DNA from: Opisthocomus hoazin
Taxonomy: Eukaryota; Chordata; Aves; Opisthocomiformes; Opisthocomidae
Reading direction: 5' to 3'
Assembly: GCF_030867145.1 (NCBI RefSeq)
Contig: NC_134440.1
Span: 9,424,001 to 9,488,000, forward strand
DNA: 64,000 nucleotides
The notes beneath the pieces were generated by a model that saw only the letters and a list, made by a program, of their open reading frames with translations, was not told the DNA's origin and ran no database searches. A program made the position numbers and the translations under genes. This document shows positions 23,251 to 34,250 of the stretch, one piece after another (position 1 is the stretch's first letter; every line of letters starts with the position of its first letter).

Positions 23251-23474
23251 ATCCCCGTCCCGGCCCCATCCCATCCCCATCCCATCCTCATCCCTTCCCT
23301 GTCCTGTCCCCGTCCCGGCCCCATCCCATCCCCATCCCATCCCCATCCCATCCCCATCCCATCCCCGTCCCGTCCCCATCCCATCCCCGTCCCATCCCTG
23401 TCCTGTCCCCATCCCATCCCCGTCCCATCCCTGTCCCATCCCCGTCCCATCCCTGTCCCGTCCCCATCCCGGTG
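23251..23474. repeat. second CCCAT/CCCGT array upstream of ADMP
   Basis: About 220 bases of CATCCC, CGTCCC and TGTCCC words, the same family of simple sequence as the array in ADMP intron 2, about 900 bases away. Confidence 0.9.
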
Positions 23475-23754
23475 CAGCAGCTCGGGGCGCCCAGCGCTGC
23501 AGCCGGGAGCATCGAGGGGGCTCAGTGTCACACCAGTGTCCCCATCCCATGTCCTCAGCTAGCATGGGGTGCCCTGGGGACCCTCCATGCAGCAGGGGTG
23601 GCCCAGGCTGCACGTCCCCAACGCGACGCCCATGCGAAGGGGCCCAGCGAGCCCGGTGCGAAGCCAGCTTCCAGCCGAGCACCGGCAGCCCCGGGGGTGC
23701 AGCTTCCCCCCACCGCGCTGCCGGGCCCCGGGCTGTGGCAGTAACTCAGCAGCA

Positions 23755-24015
23755 GGAGGAACCAAATCAAAATTAAGCACTATTTAAAATTACAAATAAA
23801 GAATTGGCTTCCTGGGGATTCAAGGGTGTTTGCTGCTATTCTCCCTATTAATGAAATCTCATGAGAACCCTGCAGACCTCTGGACGACGGGATAAAGCCA
23901 ATTCTTTCGCTCTTCTTCCCCTTCACAGGGAAACCGGGTTGGTGAAGGTGGGCAGGCTGACGCAGTGCCCTCGTCCTCTTTACTTTTGCCGTTTGTTTTA
24001 ACGCCACGTGACTGA
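23755..24015. promoter_or_regulatory. AT-rich island between PNHD and ADMP
   Basis: A non-repetitive AT-rich island (AAATCAAAATTAAGCAC, TATTAATGAAATCTCATG) in otherwise GC-rich DNA, in the roughly 1.8 kb between the PNHD poly(A) signal and the ADMP promoter. Its base composition and lack of repeats make it a candidate enhancer, by inference only. Confidence 0.25.
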
Positions 24016-24719
24016 ACGGAAAAAAATCAGCATTACACAACACCTGCATCGGGTGGAAAGGGCAGGATCAGAAAAGCCTGCGAGATCTCACAGGGAAAGC
24101 CCCGGCGACGGAGGCCCAGAGGCACGGGCTCTGCGAGAGGGGAAGCGCAGGAGCAGAGCCAGCGCTGTCCGTCCGTCTGTCCGTCCGTCCACCGGCAGGG
24201 ACCCAGCCGCGCTCCCCGGCCCCGCAGGCACCGGCCGGAGCACTTCGGGCCGGCGCGGGAGGAACGAGCCGAAGGCTGCTTGCCCAGCTGGGGTCTGTAA
24301 TTTATTCCCAGCCAACGCTCGGCGGGCGGAAGGGCTGTTAATCACCCAGAACAGGCTGGGAAGGAACGACAAGCGCGAGTTAACTGATGGAGGAACCTAT
24401 TCGTGTCCCCTGGAGCCTTTCCTTTCCCTGCCCCGCTCACCAGTGGGGCAACTGGGGCTGCCTGTGCAGGGATCGTGGCTCTGCCCCAACCCGCCTGCCT
24501 GCCTGGCTCCCTCTCCTCTCCCAGCCCTGCTCCGCACCCCGCACGTGGGAGCGAGCCCCAGCAGCCCGCCGCGTCCCGCCGGGATGCCTGGCGGATGGAG
24601 GGGCTGCGGAGCCGCGCGGAGGAGCCCCAAGGAGCCGCGAATTGCCCGCGACGTTCAGTTTACAAGCCGCAAAACATTTTGCGGAGGGTTCATTTATACA
24701 AGCACGGTTTAAAATAGCT

Positions 24720-24725
24720 TTTATT
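24720..24725 (-). terminator. PNHD polyadenylation signal
   Basis: TTTATT on the plus strand (AATAAA on the minus strand) about 100 bases after the TAG of the pinhead-like gene. An A run at 24727-24741 (plus strand) lies beside it. Confidence 0.6.
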
Positions 24726-24753
24726 CAAAAAAAAAAAAAAATAGCCTTCTCTC

Positions 24754-24770
24754 ATTTACATATAGTACAG
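24754..24770 (-). promoter_or_regulatory. 3' UTR motif shared with ADMP
   Basis: Minus strand CTGTACTATATGTAAAT, identical over 17 bases to 18877-18893. It lies between the PNHD stop codon and its poly(A) signal. Here the following base is G, so the Pumilio-like site is imperfect. Confidence 0.5.
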
Positions 24771-24821
24771 ACAGTCTGGCGGGGGTCGTGCAGGAGCCCC
24801 ACCTGCAGCCCCCCAGCCCCG

Positions 24822-27800
24822 CTACCCCCGGCACTTGCACTGCCGGATGGCGACAACGCTGCGAGCGCGGTCTCAGCGGCTGCTGAAGGTGTGGACGTCG
24901 GAGCGGTGAGGGGCACAGCCCCTGCCCCAGCCCCGCACTGCTCCCCGCCGCGCGGCTCCCTGCAGCCAGAGGCAAACCCAGTCCAGCCCCGGCCCCCGCG
25001 CCCCGGCACCTGGGGACGGGGCAGATGCCCCCGGCGGGGTGGGGGAGCAGGGTGCAGGGTGCCCAGCTTTCTCCCAGTAGCATCTGTTCCTTACTCCTGG
25101 TGTAACTCAGCCAACTGCCTCCTCCCTCTCGGCCTGTGCACAGCAGGGGTTATTTCTTTCTTCGTGGTTTGCTTCCCTTTGCGTTCGCCACATTTTCGGG
25201 TCTGCGAGCACCACAAAGCGCTGCGTCCCCGGCCTGGACCCACCCTGCCCCGCAGCATCCCCCTCCTCCTCCTCCCCCTGCCCCACGGCACTGCCACATC
25301 CCAGGCTGCAGAAAGCCACCGTCAGCACCCTCTTCCCATCCGCGTCGGCTGCCAGCGGGGACCCCAAGCCCCGCACCCGGCTGCCCGCCCGGCCGAGCTC
25401 AGCACCACCCTCGCGGGTTGCTCTTCGCCCCACGAAGCGACGCAGCAGCGCAGCTTCGCCTCCGTCCCCGCACGGTCCGACGCAGCGCAGAGCGGCGGGT
25501 GCTGCCCAAAACCCGCTGCTGGGTCACCCTCCCAGACGCTGCGCCGGGCGCGGGCGACGCGTTACTGGGGAGGAAGGGGAACAGCCCCAAGCTGCCCCGG
25601 CACGGGCGCGGAGCGGGGTCCCGGCAGCTGTGCTTACCTAAGCGAGCAGGGATCCCCCCAGGAGCAGTTGCCCAAGCACCTTCCCACATCAATTTCCTGC
25701 GGATTTGCAAAAGAAAAGCATGAAAATCCCCAGCGGCACCTTCGCTGGGGACCCCCCAGGGGACCGGCCGCCCGTCCCCAGGCAAAGCGCGGCAGGAGGG
25801 GTATTTCGGGGCACGCCGGTGGTTTCTGTGGTTTTGTGGGTATCAAGAGGATGGGGCCAGACTCTGTTCAGTGGTGCCCAGCGACAGGACAAGGGGCAAC
25901 GGGCACAAACTGGAGCAGAGGAAGCTCCAGCTGAACCCGAGGAAGAACTTCTTCCCTCTGAGGGTGCCGGAGCCCTGGCCCAGGCTGCCCAGGGAGGCTG
26001 TGGAGTCTCCTTCTCTGGAGATATTCCAGCCCCGCCTGGCCGCGGTGCTGTGCAGCTGCTCTGGGTGACTCTGCTTGGGCAGGGGGCTGGGCTGGGGGAC
26101 CCCAGAGGGCCCTGCCAACCCCCACCATGCTGGGATTCTGAGCCAGAGGGCCCCGTGCACGAAGGTACATTGAAGGAGAGAGCAGAGGCTCTGTCGAACT
26201 GAGCTTAAGACACACTCGACAATTTAAATAATTTTTTAAACAAGTATCCCACTGCTCCTTTAATTATTTTTTAAAGAAATCCCCACCCCAAAGAAAAGGC
26301 CATCTGTTACTTTATGGCACTGGTCCACACACAAATTAGTAGCAGTAAAATACACTTTACAGCAGAAGATAGTACAAACGTGAGGCTTTTGCCACTTTAT
26401 GGCCGGGGTGCTCTTAGCTCTGCCAGGGTGAAGCCACCCGGGTCAGAGCACCCACCCGGCTGCCCAAACCCCCCCACCAGCCCAGCCGAGTCCACTGGAG
26501 AGGAGGCCACGCCACGGGGAACCCACCTTGAGCCGTTCCTCCCTGCGTCCCACCGCGCCGAGCACCATTTCATAATAATATTCCACCCAGGAAACGCGAC
26601 AGCGTTCTTCGTTCATCCCGCAGCTCACCAGCGTCCGAACCACCTCCCCGCCTTGCGGGTTCTTCACTGTGGGCACGCAGGAGAATCCATCTGCGAGGAA
26701 ACATGAAGGAAATCGAACCCGGGGCTGTGTCTGAGCTGGCTCCGGCCGCAGCGTCGTCACCGCCGGGCTGCCGGGCGGCACAGACGGGCTCCGGCGTGGA
26801 AAGCGCCGTTTTCTGCGTCAGGGTCCCCAGCCGCGCGCTCGGGGCTCACCCCCGCACCAGCTCAGGGCTCGGCGATAGGTTTTGTTCCCCCATCTCGGTT
26901 TCAGAGAGGTTTCCTGGGTGCAAATCGTGAATCCTGCACCTGACCCCGTGAAAGCCCCATCCCCGGGGAGGCAGCCTGCGCTACCGCACACGATCTTCGA
27001 GCAAAAAAGGTCTTTGAACGTAAAACATTCACAGCAGCGCTTTTTCCCAGGGACACGGGGAGCTGGGCGACTGTACTCAGCGTTTACCCATTCCGCATCT
27101 CTCTCTGGATTTGCCAGGCAGCTGCGCCCTGCACGGGCTGGTCGGGTGCCGGAGCGGTGTCCCCAGCTCTCCCGGAGACGCGTTCCCGAAGGGTTTGCTT
27201 CGGGCCGGGCTCTCAGCGCTCCACGCAAGCGGGCGAGCTGGCCGGGGCTGGAGGCAGCATCTCCCCGCGTCGGCACGAGTTCTTCCTCGTGGGACGGGGC
27301 AAGGCTGGCACAAGGGGGGAGGAAAGGGAAGGCAGGCGATGGCCCCTGTTCTCAGGCGCAGGACCAAGTCCTACTTCACCTTTTCTTTCCCTGTTCGTGC
27401 TTTAACTCAATGACAAATTCCCAGGGGGGGGAAGAAAAGTGACGCTGGGGTTTGACGCCCCTAGTCTGGGTGCTACGGGAGCCGCGCAGAGCGAAGCGGG
27501 GCTGCACGCGGACGCGCCGCCCACCCGCGTCTCTGCGGCCGTGTCCCCTCCGTGCCAGGACACGCCGCCTCCGTGGCACGTCCCGGCCGGCCCAGTCCCG
27601 GGCTCGGCGGCGGGAGGGGAGGCAGAGGCTCCCCAGCAATCCCGGTCGGGAGGCATCAGGCACAGCGTCCTGCCTGGCTCAGCCTGAGCACGCGCTCTGC
27701 GTAGAAAGCAACGGTTTCTCTGCTAAACCTCCCAGCTTTTCTTTCCCTCACTGAGTAAATCAGGACTAAAATCTCCACTGCACGAGCCAGAGGAGGGGAA

Positions 27801-29779
27801 GGAGGGTGGCCAAGTGGGCAGCTAAGCCAGGCCTGGGCTTTAGCTCTAAGCAGGACCCAGCCGTGCTCTGTCCCAGCGTTCGGTGCCGGCCCTTCAGGGT
27901 CTGGGTTTGGTTCCTGGCTTTAGATTGAGAGCTTTCCTGTCCCCTCCCAGCTCCTCCACCCGCTGCTGGGGGACATCTCTGTGCTCCAGGATGGGGCTGT
28001 GTTTCAGGGGAGGGAAAAGCATTTCATAGAATCATAGAATGGTTTGGGTTGGAAGGGACCTTAAAGACCATCTGGTTCCAGCGCCCTGCCATGAGCAGGG
28101 ACATCATTTTCTGAGAGCAGATCTCTCTGGGACACTTTACAGGGGGGGACACAAAATGACAACCAATTTCTGGAAGCCAAGTATTTCTGGGCGAGATTTT
28201 CACATCCTTCTCCAGATCCCTCTCTCCTCGGACACGTCCAGCCTTTAACGTGAGGCTGAAAGTGTCAGCCTGACTCTGCGGGGGAACCCCAGAAGGAAAG
28301 TGCCGAGACCCGCCCGAGGGCAGGGGCAAAGCTGGGGGCGAGTCCACATTGCCCAGCCCTGGGCCATTACCGCTGAATGAGCCACCCGGGGACCACCGCC
28401 TCGCCCAGCACCTCCCAGTCGCACGTCTGGAGGTAAATGCTGATTCTCCCACCTCTGGAAGAAAGCATTTCACACCGCCTAATTCTCTCTTCCACTCGCC
28501 GGGCGCGCAGAGGCCGCGGGGCTGCGGGATGCTGTGCCCGGACCCTGGGGCTTCTGCGCTCTCCAGCACCCACCCGGCTCCCCCAGCCCCTCCGACCCTG
28601 GGGGTTCTGCGCTCTCCAGCACCCACCCGGCTCCCCCAGCCCCTCCAGCTCAGGCCCCTGCCCGATTTCCAGCTCGCATCAGGACTCGCGTCGGTCTCTG
28701 TCCCTCTCTAGTGGCTGCTGTACAGCCGTGTCCCAGCAGTCGCTGCCCAGAAGGTTTCAACAGGACGCTCTTAGATGCAGAAATGCCGATAAAATGACAT
28801 CAGCAAATTCCAGAACTGATTTCATCACGCAGTTGTGGAAAATAATTTCAGTACGACTTTCCATTCTAGTAAAAATGGATGAGTTCATCTTCACTGACGT
28901 GGCTCTCGGGTTATTTTATGGGTGATCTCACAAGACAGCACACCAGTTCAGGACGCACCAGTTCCGCTTTGTCCCAGTGGAAGGTTTTGACCTGTCTGGA
29001 ACAACTTAGTTTGGAGTTTCCATTCCCCAGTGATTTTCGAAGCATCAGTGCAGCTCACTGGTGCCGAGGTGGAAGGGCATTGCAGCCTGTCAGAGAGGAA
29101 ACTTCACTTTTTAGTGGTTGCTAGATGGTCTGTTTTCAGCAGAGCTTTTCTCATCAGGTTGTTTTTCTTGCTTTGAGGGGACATGTTGGACCCCAGAGGT
29201 CCCTCCCAGCCTGGGTTACTCTGATGATGAGATCTCCGGTTAGAGGACACCTCCCCGTAACACGTGGTTGTATTTCCACCCTCAAACCATGTACAGGGGT
29301 GCAGAATTACCACTCCACCCACAGCCCTGTGCTGTAAGCGCCCGGCAACAGGAGGGAAAAGAAAACCAAACCCCGACAGCACAAAACACCTTCCCACTCC
29401 CACCCAGGGCAAAGAGGGTTCGTGTAGCAGACCAGAGCGCTGCTAGATCAGGCTCTGAGCTCTGATGTTGGTGCTGGTCACCCAGAAGGGCTCATCCCCG
29501 TATTCCTGGAGGGAATCCATCATTCCTATACCTGCACCGTAGGTCGGGTCAGAGCATTTCCCCACGTCGACCGTCACCTCCCAGGGAGAGTCTGGAAAGG
29601 TTTTCAGAGCTGGGAGACGGAGACGTTCCTCGGGGCACGTGCCGCAGTGCCAGCCATCCACCACCTCCACCTCCCGAAGGCCTTCGCAGAGCAGGAGCCG
29701 CTCCACGCGCACGCGGGCAGCAGGAACCCGCAGGGCAGGAGCGCGGGGCTCCCGGCGTGGCGGGGCACCGGACCTGCCG
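24822..29779 (-). CDS. PNHD: secreted cystine-knot protein, probable pinhead (PNHD), 5' end missing
   Basis: Four exons on the minus strand: about 29779-29532 (82 codons, phase 2 to 1), 26690-26527 (phase 1 to 0), 25696-25638 (phase 0 to 2) and 24921-24822, all with GT-AG ends. Cysteine-rich blocks include [54 protein letters not shown], then [11 protein letters not shown] and a final [11 protein letters not shown]. The C-x-G-x-C and terminal C-x-C pattern is that of a cystine knot. Pinhead is the known neighbour of ADMP in chordates and is a secreted cystine-knot factor, which is the main reason for the name. No signal-peptide exon was found upstream. The last exon has an in-frame TGA at 24875-24873 between HTFSSR and [10 protein letters not shown] shorter last exon from 24858 also keeps phase but would drop the GCAP segment. 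Confidence 0.62.
25108..25235. repeat. dispersed repeat, copy 1
   Basis: About 130 bases shared with 30862-30990 at roughly 75-80% by eye, including CTCCCTCT, GCACA-AGCAGGGGTT, TTGCTTCCCTTTGCGTT and GCCAC. It is not CR1. It lies in the PNHD intron before the last exon. Confidence 0.6.
25848..26142 (+). mobile_element. CR1 LINE 3' fragment in PNHD intron
   Basis: About 295 bases from GAGGATGGGGCCAGACTCTG to CCATGCTGGGATTCTG, the same subfamily as the copies at 16135 and 19893. It is antisense to PNHD. Confidence 0.9.
28022..28108 (-). mobile_element. CR1 3'-tail remnant in PNHD intron
   Basis: TTTCATAGAATCATAGAATG followed by GTTTGGGTTGGAAGGGACC, the CR1 3' end in reverse. Under 90 bases remain, in the same orientation as PNHD. 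Confidence 0.8.
28543..28645. repeat. two-copy tandem repeat of about 51 bases
   Basis: The block CTGCGCTCTCCAGCACCCAC, then CCGGCTCCCCCAGCCCCTCC, occurs twice in a row with very few differences. Confidence 0.85.
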
Positions 29780-29999
29780 CTGCGCACAACAGTGCAAGCG
29801 GCACGTACACTGGTAAGGACAGGTCGTGGAGAACAACGCCCAGCACCAGCTCCCTGACAAAAACCTCTTCTGACCTAGAACTGACCCAGCTTTTACTCCC
29901 CTGCCGCACGGCGCTGCTGGGGTGCTGCTCTTCCCAGGGACACGTTGCTATCAGAACTGGTTATTCCCCCAAACCCTGCCACAATCAGATAAATCAGCC

Positions 30000-30335
30000 T
30001 TCCAGGACCTGAACGGGGCCTGCGAGAGAGCTGGGGAGGGGCTTTGTGCAAGGGCCTGGGGGGACAGGACAAGGGGTGAGGGCTTTAGACTGGAAGAGGG
30101 GAGATGTAGATGAGATGGAAGGAAGGAATTCTTTCCGGTGAGGGTGGTGAGGCCCTGGCCCAGGCTGCCCAGAGGAGCTGTGGCTGCCCCCTCCCTGGCA
30201 GAGCTCAAGGCCAGGTTGGACGCGGCTGGGAGCACCCTGGGCTGGTGGAAGGGGGCCCTGCCCATGGCAGGGGGGTTGGAACGAGGTGAGCTTTAAGGTC
30301 CCTTCCAACGCAAACCATTCCATGATTCCATGAAG
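30000..30335 (+). mobile_element. CR1 LINE 3' fragment
   Basis: From TTCCAGGACCTGAACGGGGC to AAACCATTCCATGATTCCAT; includes GGCCCAGGCTGCCCAGAGGA and the GGTTGGACGCGGCTGGGAGC segment. Close relative of the copy at 42895-43478. Confidence 0.92.
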
Positions 30336-30339
30336 CTAT

Positions 30340-31160
30340 ATTGGCTAAAGCAGCCCTCACTTCACACCAGGCTCCTGATCCAGAGGGTGAGCGTGATGAC
30401 AGGTCCGGGGAGCGAATGTGGACCTGCCTGCCTGGAAGATGTTGCACCAGCAGTGCCGCAGCGGTGACAACAGTGGGACGAGCGGCAGCAAGACCTTTCA
30501 CAGTTACAGCCCCCCGGGTGAACGCTCACAGGACGCACGCGAGCATACCCTGCAGAACTTGTTTCCATTCCCTCTCCAGGGCTGGTTATCCTGGTGGAGA
30601 TGGGACTTTCGGCAACATCAGCTCTCCCAGGACAAGGAGAGCATTGCGGCCCGTGCACAGCTGTGTCCCCAAACACAGAGGCTCCTTCCAGTGTCTCCTA
30701 GGAGTGACACATGGCACGTGGTAAGAGAATGACATCAGCACCTCCAAGGCCAGACATTTGTCAGGAAATCACAGGTCCTGCCAGTTTTGCTCAACCAGGC
30801 AGAAAAAGGCCTCCAACCCCTCTACACACAGTGCACCGGCTCTCACGTACAGCAGATGACAGTGAACTGTTTCCTCCCTCTCTGCCTGCACAAAGCAGGG
30901 GTTTCTTCTTTCTTTGGGATTTGATTTGCTTCCCTTTGCGTTTGCCACGGTTTTGTGTCCGCGAGCAACGCGACGTGCTGCCTCCCCGTGACAGCCCTTC
31001 AGCTGAACCCTGGCCCTTCCTCTGCTGCGAGGTGTTCGGCTTTGCCGGATGGCTTCCATTCGTCTCGCCTGCACATCCTACTGCTTGCTGGCTCAGGAAG
31101 GGCAAGACACTCAGTGATGGGTGTTCTGCCACGCAGGAGCCAAACCAGGTATATATATGT
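30340..31160. other. intergenic, second dispersed-repeat copy only
   Basis: Apart from the repeat at 30862-30990 I see no supported feature. Any upstream exon of the pinhead-like gene should lie here or further right, but no signal-peptide exon with a matching phase was recognised. Confidence 0.35.
30862..30990. repeat. dispersed repeat, copy 2
   Basis: Partner of 25108-25235 in the same orientation (GAACTGTTTCCTCCCTCTCT, then GATTTGCTTCCCTTTGCGTT). The family is not identified. Confidence 0.6.
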
Positions 31161-31161
31161 A

Positions 31162-31490
31162 TAAATATCTGCAGGGTGGGGGTCAGGAGGACGGGGCCAG
31201 ACTCTGTTCAGTGGTGCCCAGCGACAGGACAAGGGGCAACGGGCACAAACTGGAGCAGAGGAAGCTCCAGCTGAACCCGAGGAAGAACTTCTTCCCTCTG
31301 AGGGTGCCGGAGCCCTGGCCCAGGCTGCCCAGGGAGGCTGTGGAGTCTCCTTCTCTGGGGATATTCCAGCCCCGCCTGGCCGCGGTGCTGTGCAGCCTGC
31401 TCTGGGTGACCCTGCTTGGGCAGGGGGTTGGGCTGGGGGACCCACAGAGGGCCCTGCCAGCCCTGAACATTCTGTGATTCTGTGATTTTA
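31162..31490 (+). mobile_element. CR1 LINE 3' fragment
   Basis: From ATAAATATCTGCAGGGTGGG to GAACATTCTGTGATTCTGTG, about 330 bases of the same subfamily as the copies at 16135, 19893 and 25848. Confidence 0.92.
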
Positions 31491-33095
31491 AAGCACGTAT
31501 AAAATCACAGCCGCAGGCATCAGTGTATGACCTTTGCCCAGACCCAATCGCTCCAGCTGCGGGGATGACACAAACACACTTTTCTCACCTTCTGGCTTCT
31601 GAGGAAATCGAGCACGGACGAGTGTCTGGGGAGCCCCAGGAGGCCGGGCTGGGGGGAGCTGATCCGCTGGGACAGGCAGCTGGACCGGCACCTCCCAACG
31701 TCCACGCTCACAGGACTGCCAGAGACATCTGCGACCCACAGCACTGACAAAAGGTTTACTCCGCGCTGTTTGCGTGATGCTGGGGAGGCCCACGCTCAAA
31801 CCAGGGCCGAATACAACACAAAACTGGCCGAACAGACACGGTCCACCCCTGGAAGTCTGCCTGGGAGAAGTCCCAGAGAGAAAACCCTTCACTAGCGCTG
31901 CAGGCGTGTCTACTCTGTTTGCAGACCAGAAGAAAAACATTTCATATTAGACTGGCAAATGCACTACAGAATAAAAAGAATGCAATTAACAATCCACTAG
32001 GTAACAGGAGGTTTTATACTCTTTAGTGAGCTCCCGATGGATGGGGTGAGAACAGACGAACACATTGATCAGCAAAGGGAAAGCGCTGAGCTGCAGCCCT
32101 TGAACGCACTGAACAAGCCTGAGCACCCGGCGGATTCGGGGCAGAAAGAGCAGCCCAGCCCCCCTCGCCTGGAGCCCGGTGAACCTGTTCACGGAGCTGC
32201 TTGAGCAGAAAACAAACCCGCCCGGCTCGCTGCCAAATCCCAGCTCCACAGCTCCCCAAACCTGTCGCATTGGCACGTCCACACCACAGGCAGAGGACGG
32301 GCAGGCGGGAACGGCTGTGGGGAGAGGGGAGACACGGGACCGCGGCACCCAGCTGTAGACCGGTTTACTCTGCGGCATCTTGAGTTTGCAGAGTATCGGT
32401 GGGTATCGGCTAACGGCTGTTTCTTCTGGAAATCATTCTAAAATGAACTATTTTTCCCCAGAAATGCTGTCCGTACTCCAAGGGTTGACTGATGTAAATC
32501 CTCATTTCATCACACAACAGGGAAGAAAACTGGCCTTAAAGCACCCACTGCCGAGTCCAACTCCACCGCAGCTCATTTGCTCCAACCTGCGGGAGCTGCA
32601 GAACCAGCGTCTGCTGCAAAACTGCCGTTCTGCATCGCTTTCGAAACTGATCTCCAGTGTCAGCGCAAGAGACAGCCCCTGTCACCACGCCGCACGACAC
32701 CGGGAAATACGCAGGGACATTCCCACCTCGCCTTCGGGCCACAGCTGCTGCTAGCTGCTCGAGGATTTCCTCGCCCAGGGCAGCGAGGGAGCAGCCGGCC
32801 AGGTAGCAACGTGCAGTCTACCGGCCATTCCCAGTGCTGATCCTCGGGGATGCTCCTCACCCACAGCACGGCCGCAGGCAGCAGATAACCCCAGCTCTCC
32901 CACCCCCGCAGCGATACAGGCCACCTTCATTATTTTTATCACTATCTATTACTATTTTCACTATTGTCATCATTATTTACTCTTCCAAAGTTGTTTCCGC
33001 TGGAGATGACAAGCTGTCACTGCATGTGACAGTTCTTCATTCGGATATGGTCATTTTATACCTCCCACCGTTCACGTTAGAACCTGGTATTTTGC
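31491..33095. other. intergenic, no gene seen
   Basis: No splice-flanked coding exon, RNA gene or known repeat was recognised. A T-rich tract lies at about 32925-33000. Confidence 0.35.
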
Positions 33096-33100
33096 AAACA

Positions 33101-33602
33101 TGTCCTGGTTTCAGCTGCGATAAGAGTTAATTTTCTTCCTAGTAGCTGCTGAGTTTTGGGTTTGGTATGAGAATAACGTTGATATGGGTTTTAGTTGTTG
33201 CTAGATAATGCCTATATTCAGTCAAGGCCTTTCTTTCCGGCTTCCCATAGAAGCTGAAGGGGAGCACAGAGAGGACAAGCTGGCCAAAGGACTACTCCAT
33301 ACCACAGACGGCACACGCAGCGATAAACAGGGGTTGGCCGGGGGGCAGGGGTCTGGGATTGCTGCTCAGGACGGCAATCGACCACCGAGCAGTAAGAAAA
33401 CGTATCGTGCATTACTTGGTTTGTATATTTGTTGTTGTTGTTCTTATTATTCTCTCTTCCTTTTGCTGTCCTATTAAACCATCTTCATTTCAGCCTGGGA
33501 GTTTTACTTTTTGTCCATTCTCCTCCCCGTCCGACTGGGGTGAGGGAGGAGTGACCGAGTGGCTGTGTGGTCCCAGCTGCCAGCTGGGGCTTAACCACGA
33601 CA
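33101..33602 (+). mobile_element. solo LTR of an avian ERVL-like endogenous retrovirus
   Basis: A 502-base LTR starting TGTCCTGGTTTCAGCTG and ending TTAACCACGACA, with the 5-base direct repeat AAACA at 33096-33100 and 33603-33607. TG...CA ends and a 5-base target duplication are the LTR hallmarks. The opening sequence with AGAGTTAATTTTCTTCCTAG is typical of a family common in bird genomes. No internal retroviral sequence accompanies it, so it is the product of LTR-LTR recombination. The intact ends and target repeat suggest moderate age. Confidence 0.85.
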
Positions 33603-34250
33603 AAACACTAAATGCTGAATTTGTACAAGTGCTGCTCTCATGCACTGAAACCCCCCCCAGAAACCTCAGACTTCAGGCCACACAGTTTAAAGCCATTTCC
33701 ACACATCTGTGCTAAAATCAGCCGAGGCTCATTTTGGGTAGCCTCACTGCTGCTGTGAGGGGAACTGAGACCAAAGGCTACTCCTGAAGGCCACAGACCT
33801 TTTTCTGGTGAGCAAGTGGAGCTGTTTCCTACTTTCTCCGCACAGTAAGGTCAGGACACCCTGTTGTCTTGCTGACAGCCCTTCCAACGTTCACCCTGGG
33901 AACCAGGAGTCTGCAGTAGTCCTGAACTTATGCCGTACCAGAGGCAAACGCAGAATTCAAACGCAGAATTCAACCACACTGCAGAATATCAGTACAGAAA
34001 ACGAAGCCTCTTTCGTGGAGATGAACAGACCTCGGGGCCAGGCTACTCATCAGTTCCTGTTCTACAAAACACGCTGGAAGCGCTGGGTTATCTGGGCGAC
34101 AAGTCCCCAGCGTATTTCTGTCCTTAATTCCCCGAGGAAGAAGTCACTAGGATAATTCCAACACAAAGAAAGATCTGAGGGGTGATGGGTGGGATGTGAG
34201 CAGGGAAGCTTAAGGGATCCAGGCTTCTGGCGGGCGAAGGGGGAACTCAC

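Noticed and set aside
24873-24875. TGA in the pinhead-like gene read as selenocysteine
   Set aside because: No SECIS-type structure was recognised and no selenoprotein is known in this family; an error, a nonsense change or alternative splicing is simpler.
29095-29180. Short resemblance to the solo LTR (GTTGCTAGAT)
   Set aside because: Too short and without LTR ends or target repeats; treated as chance.
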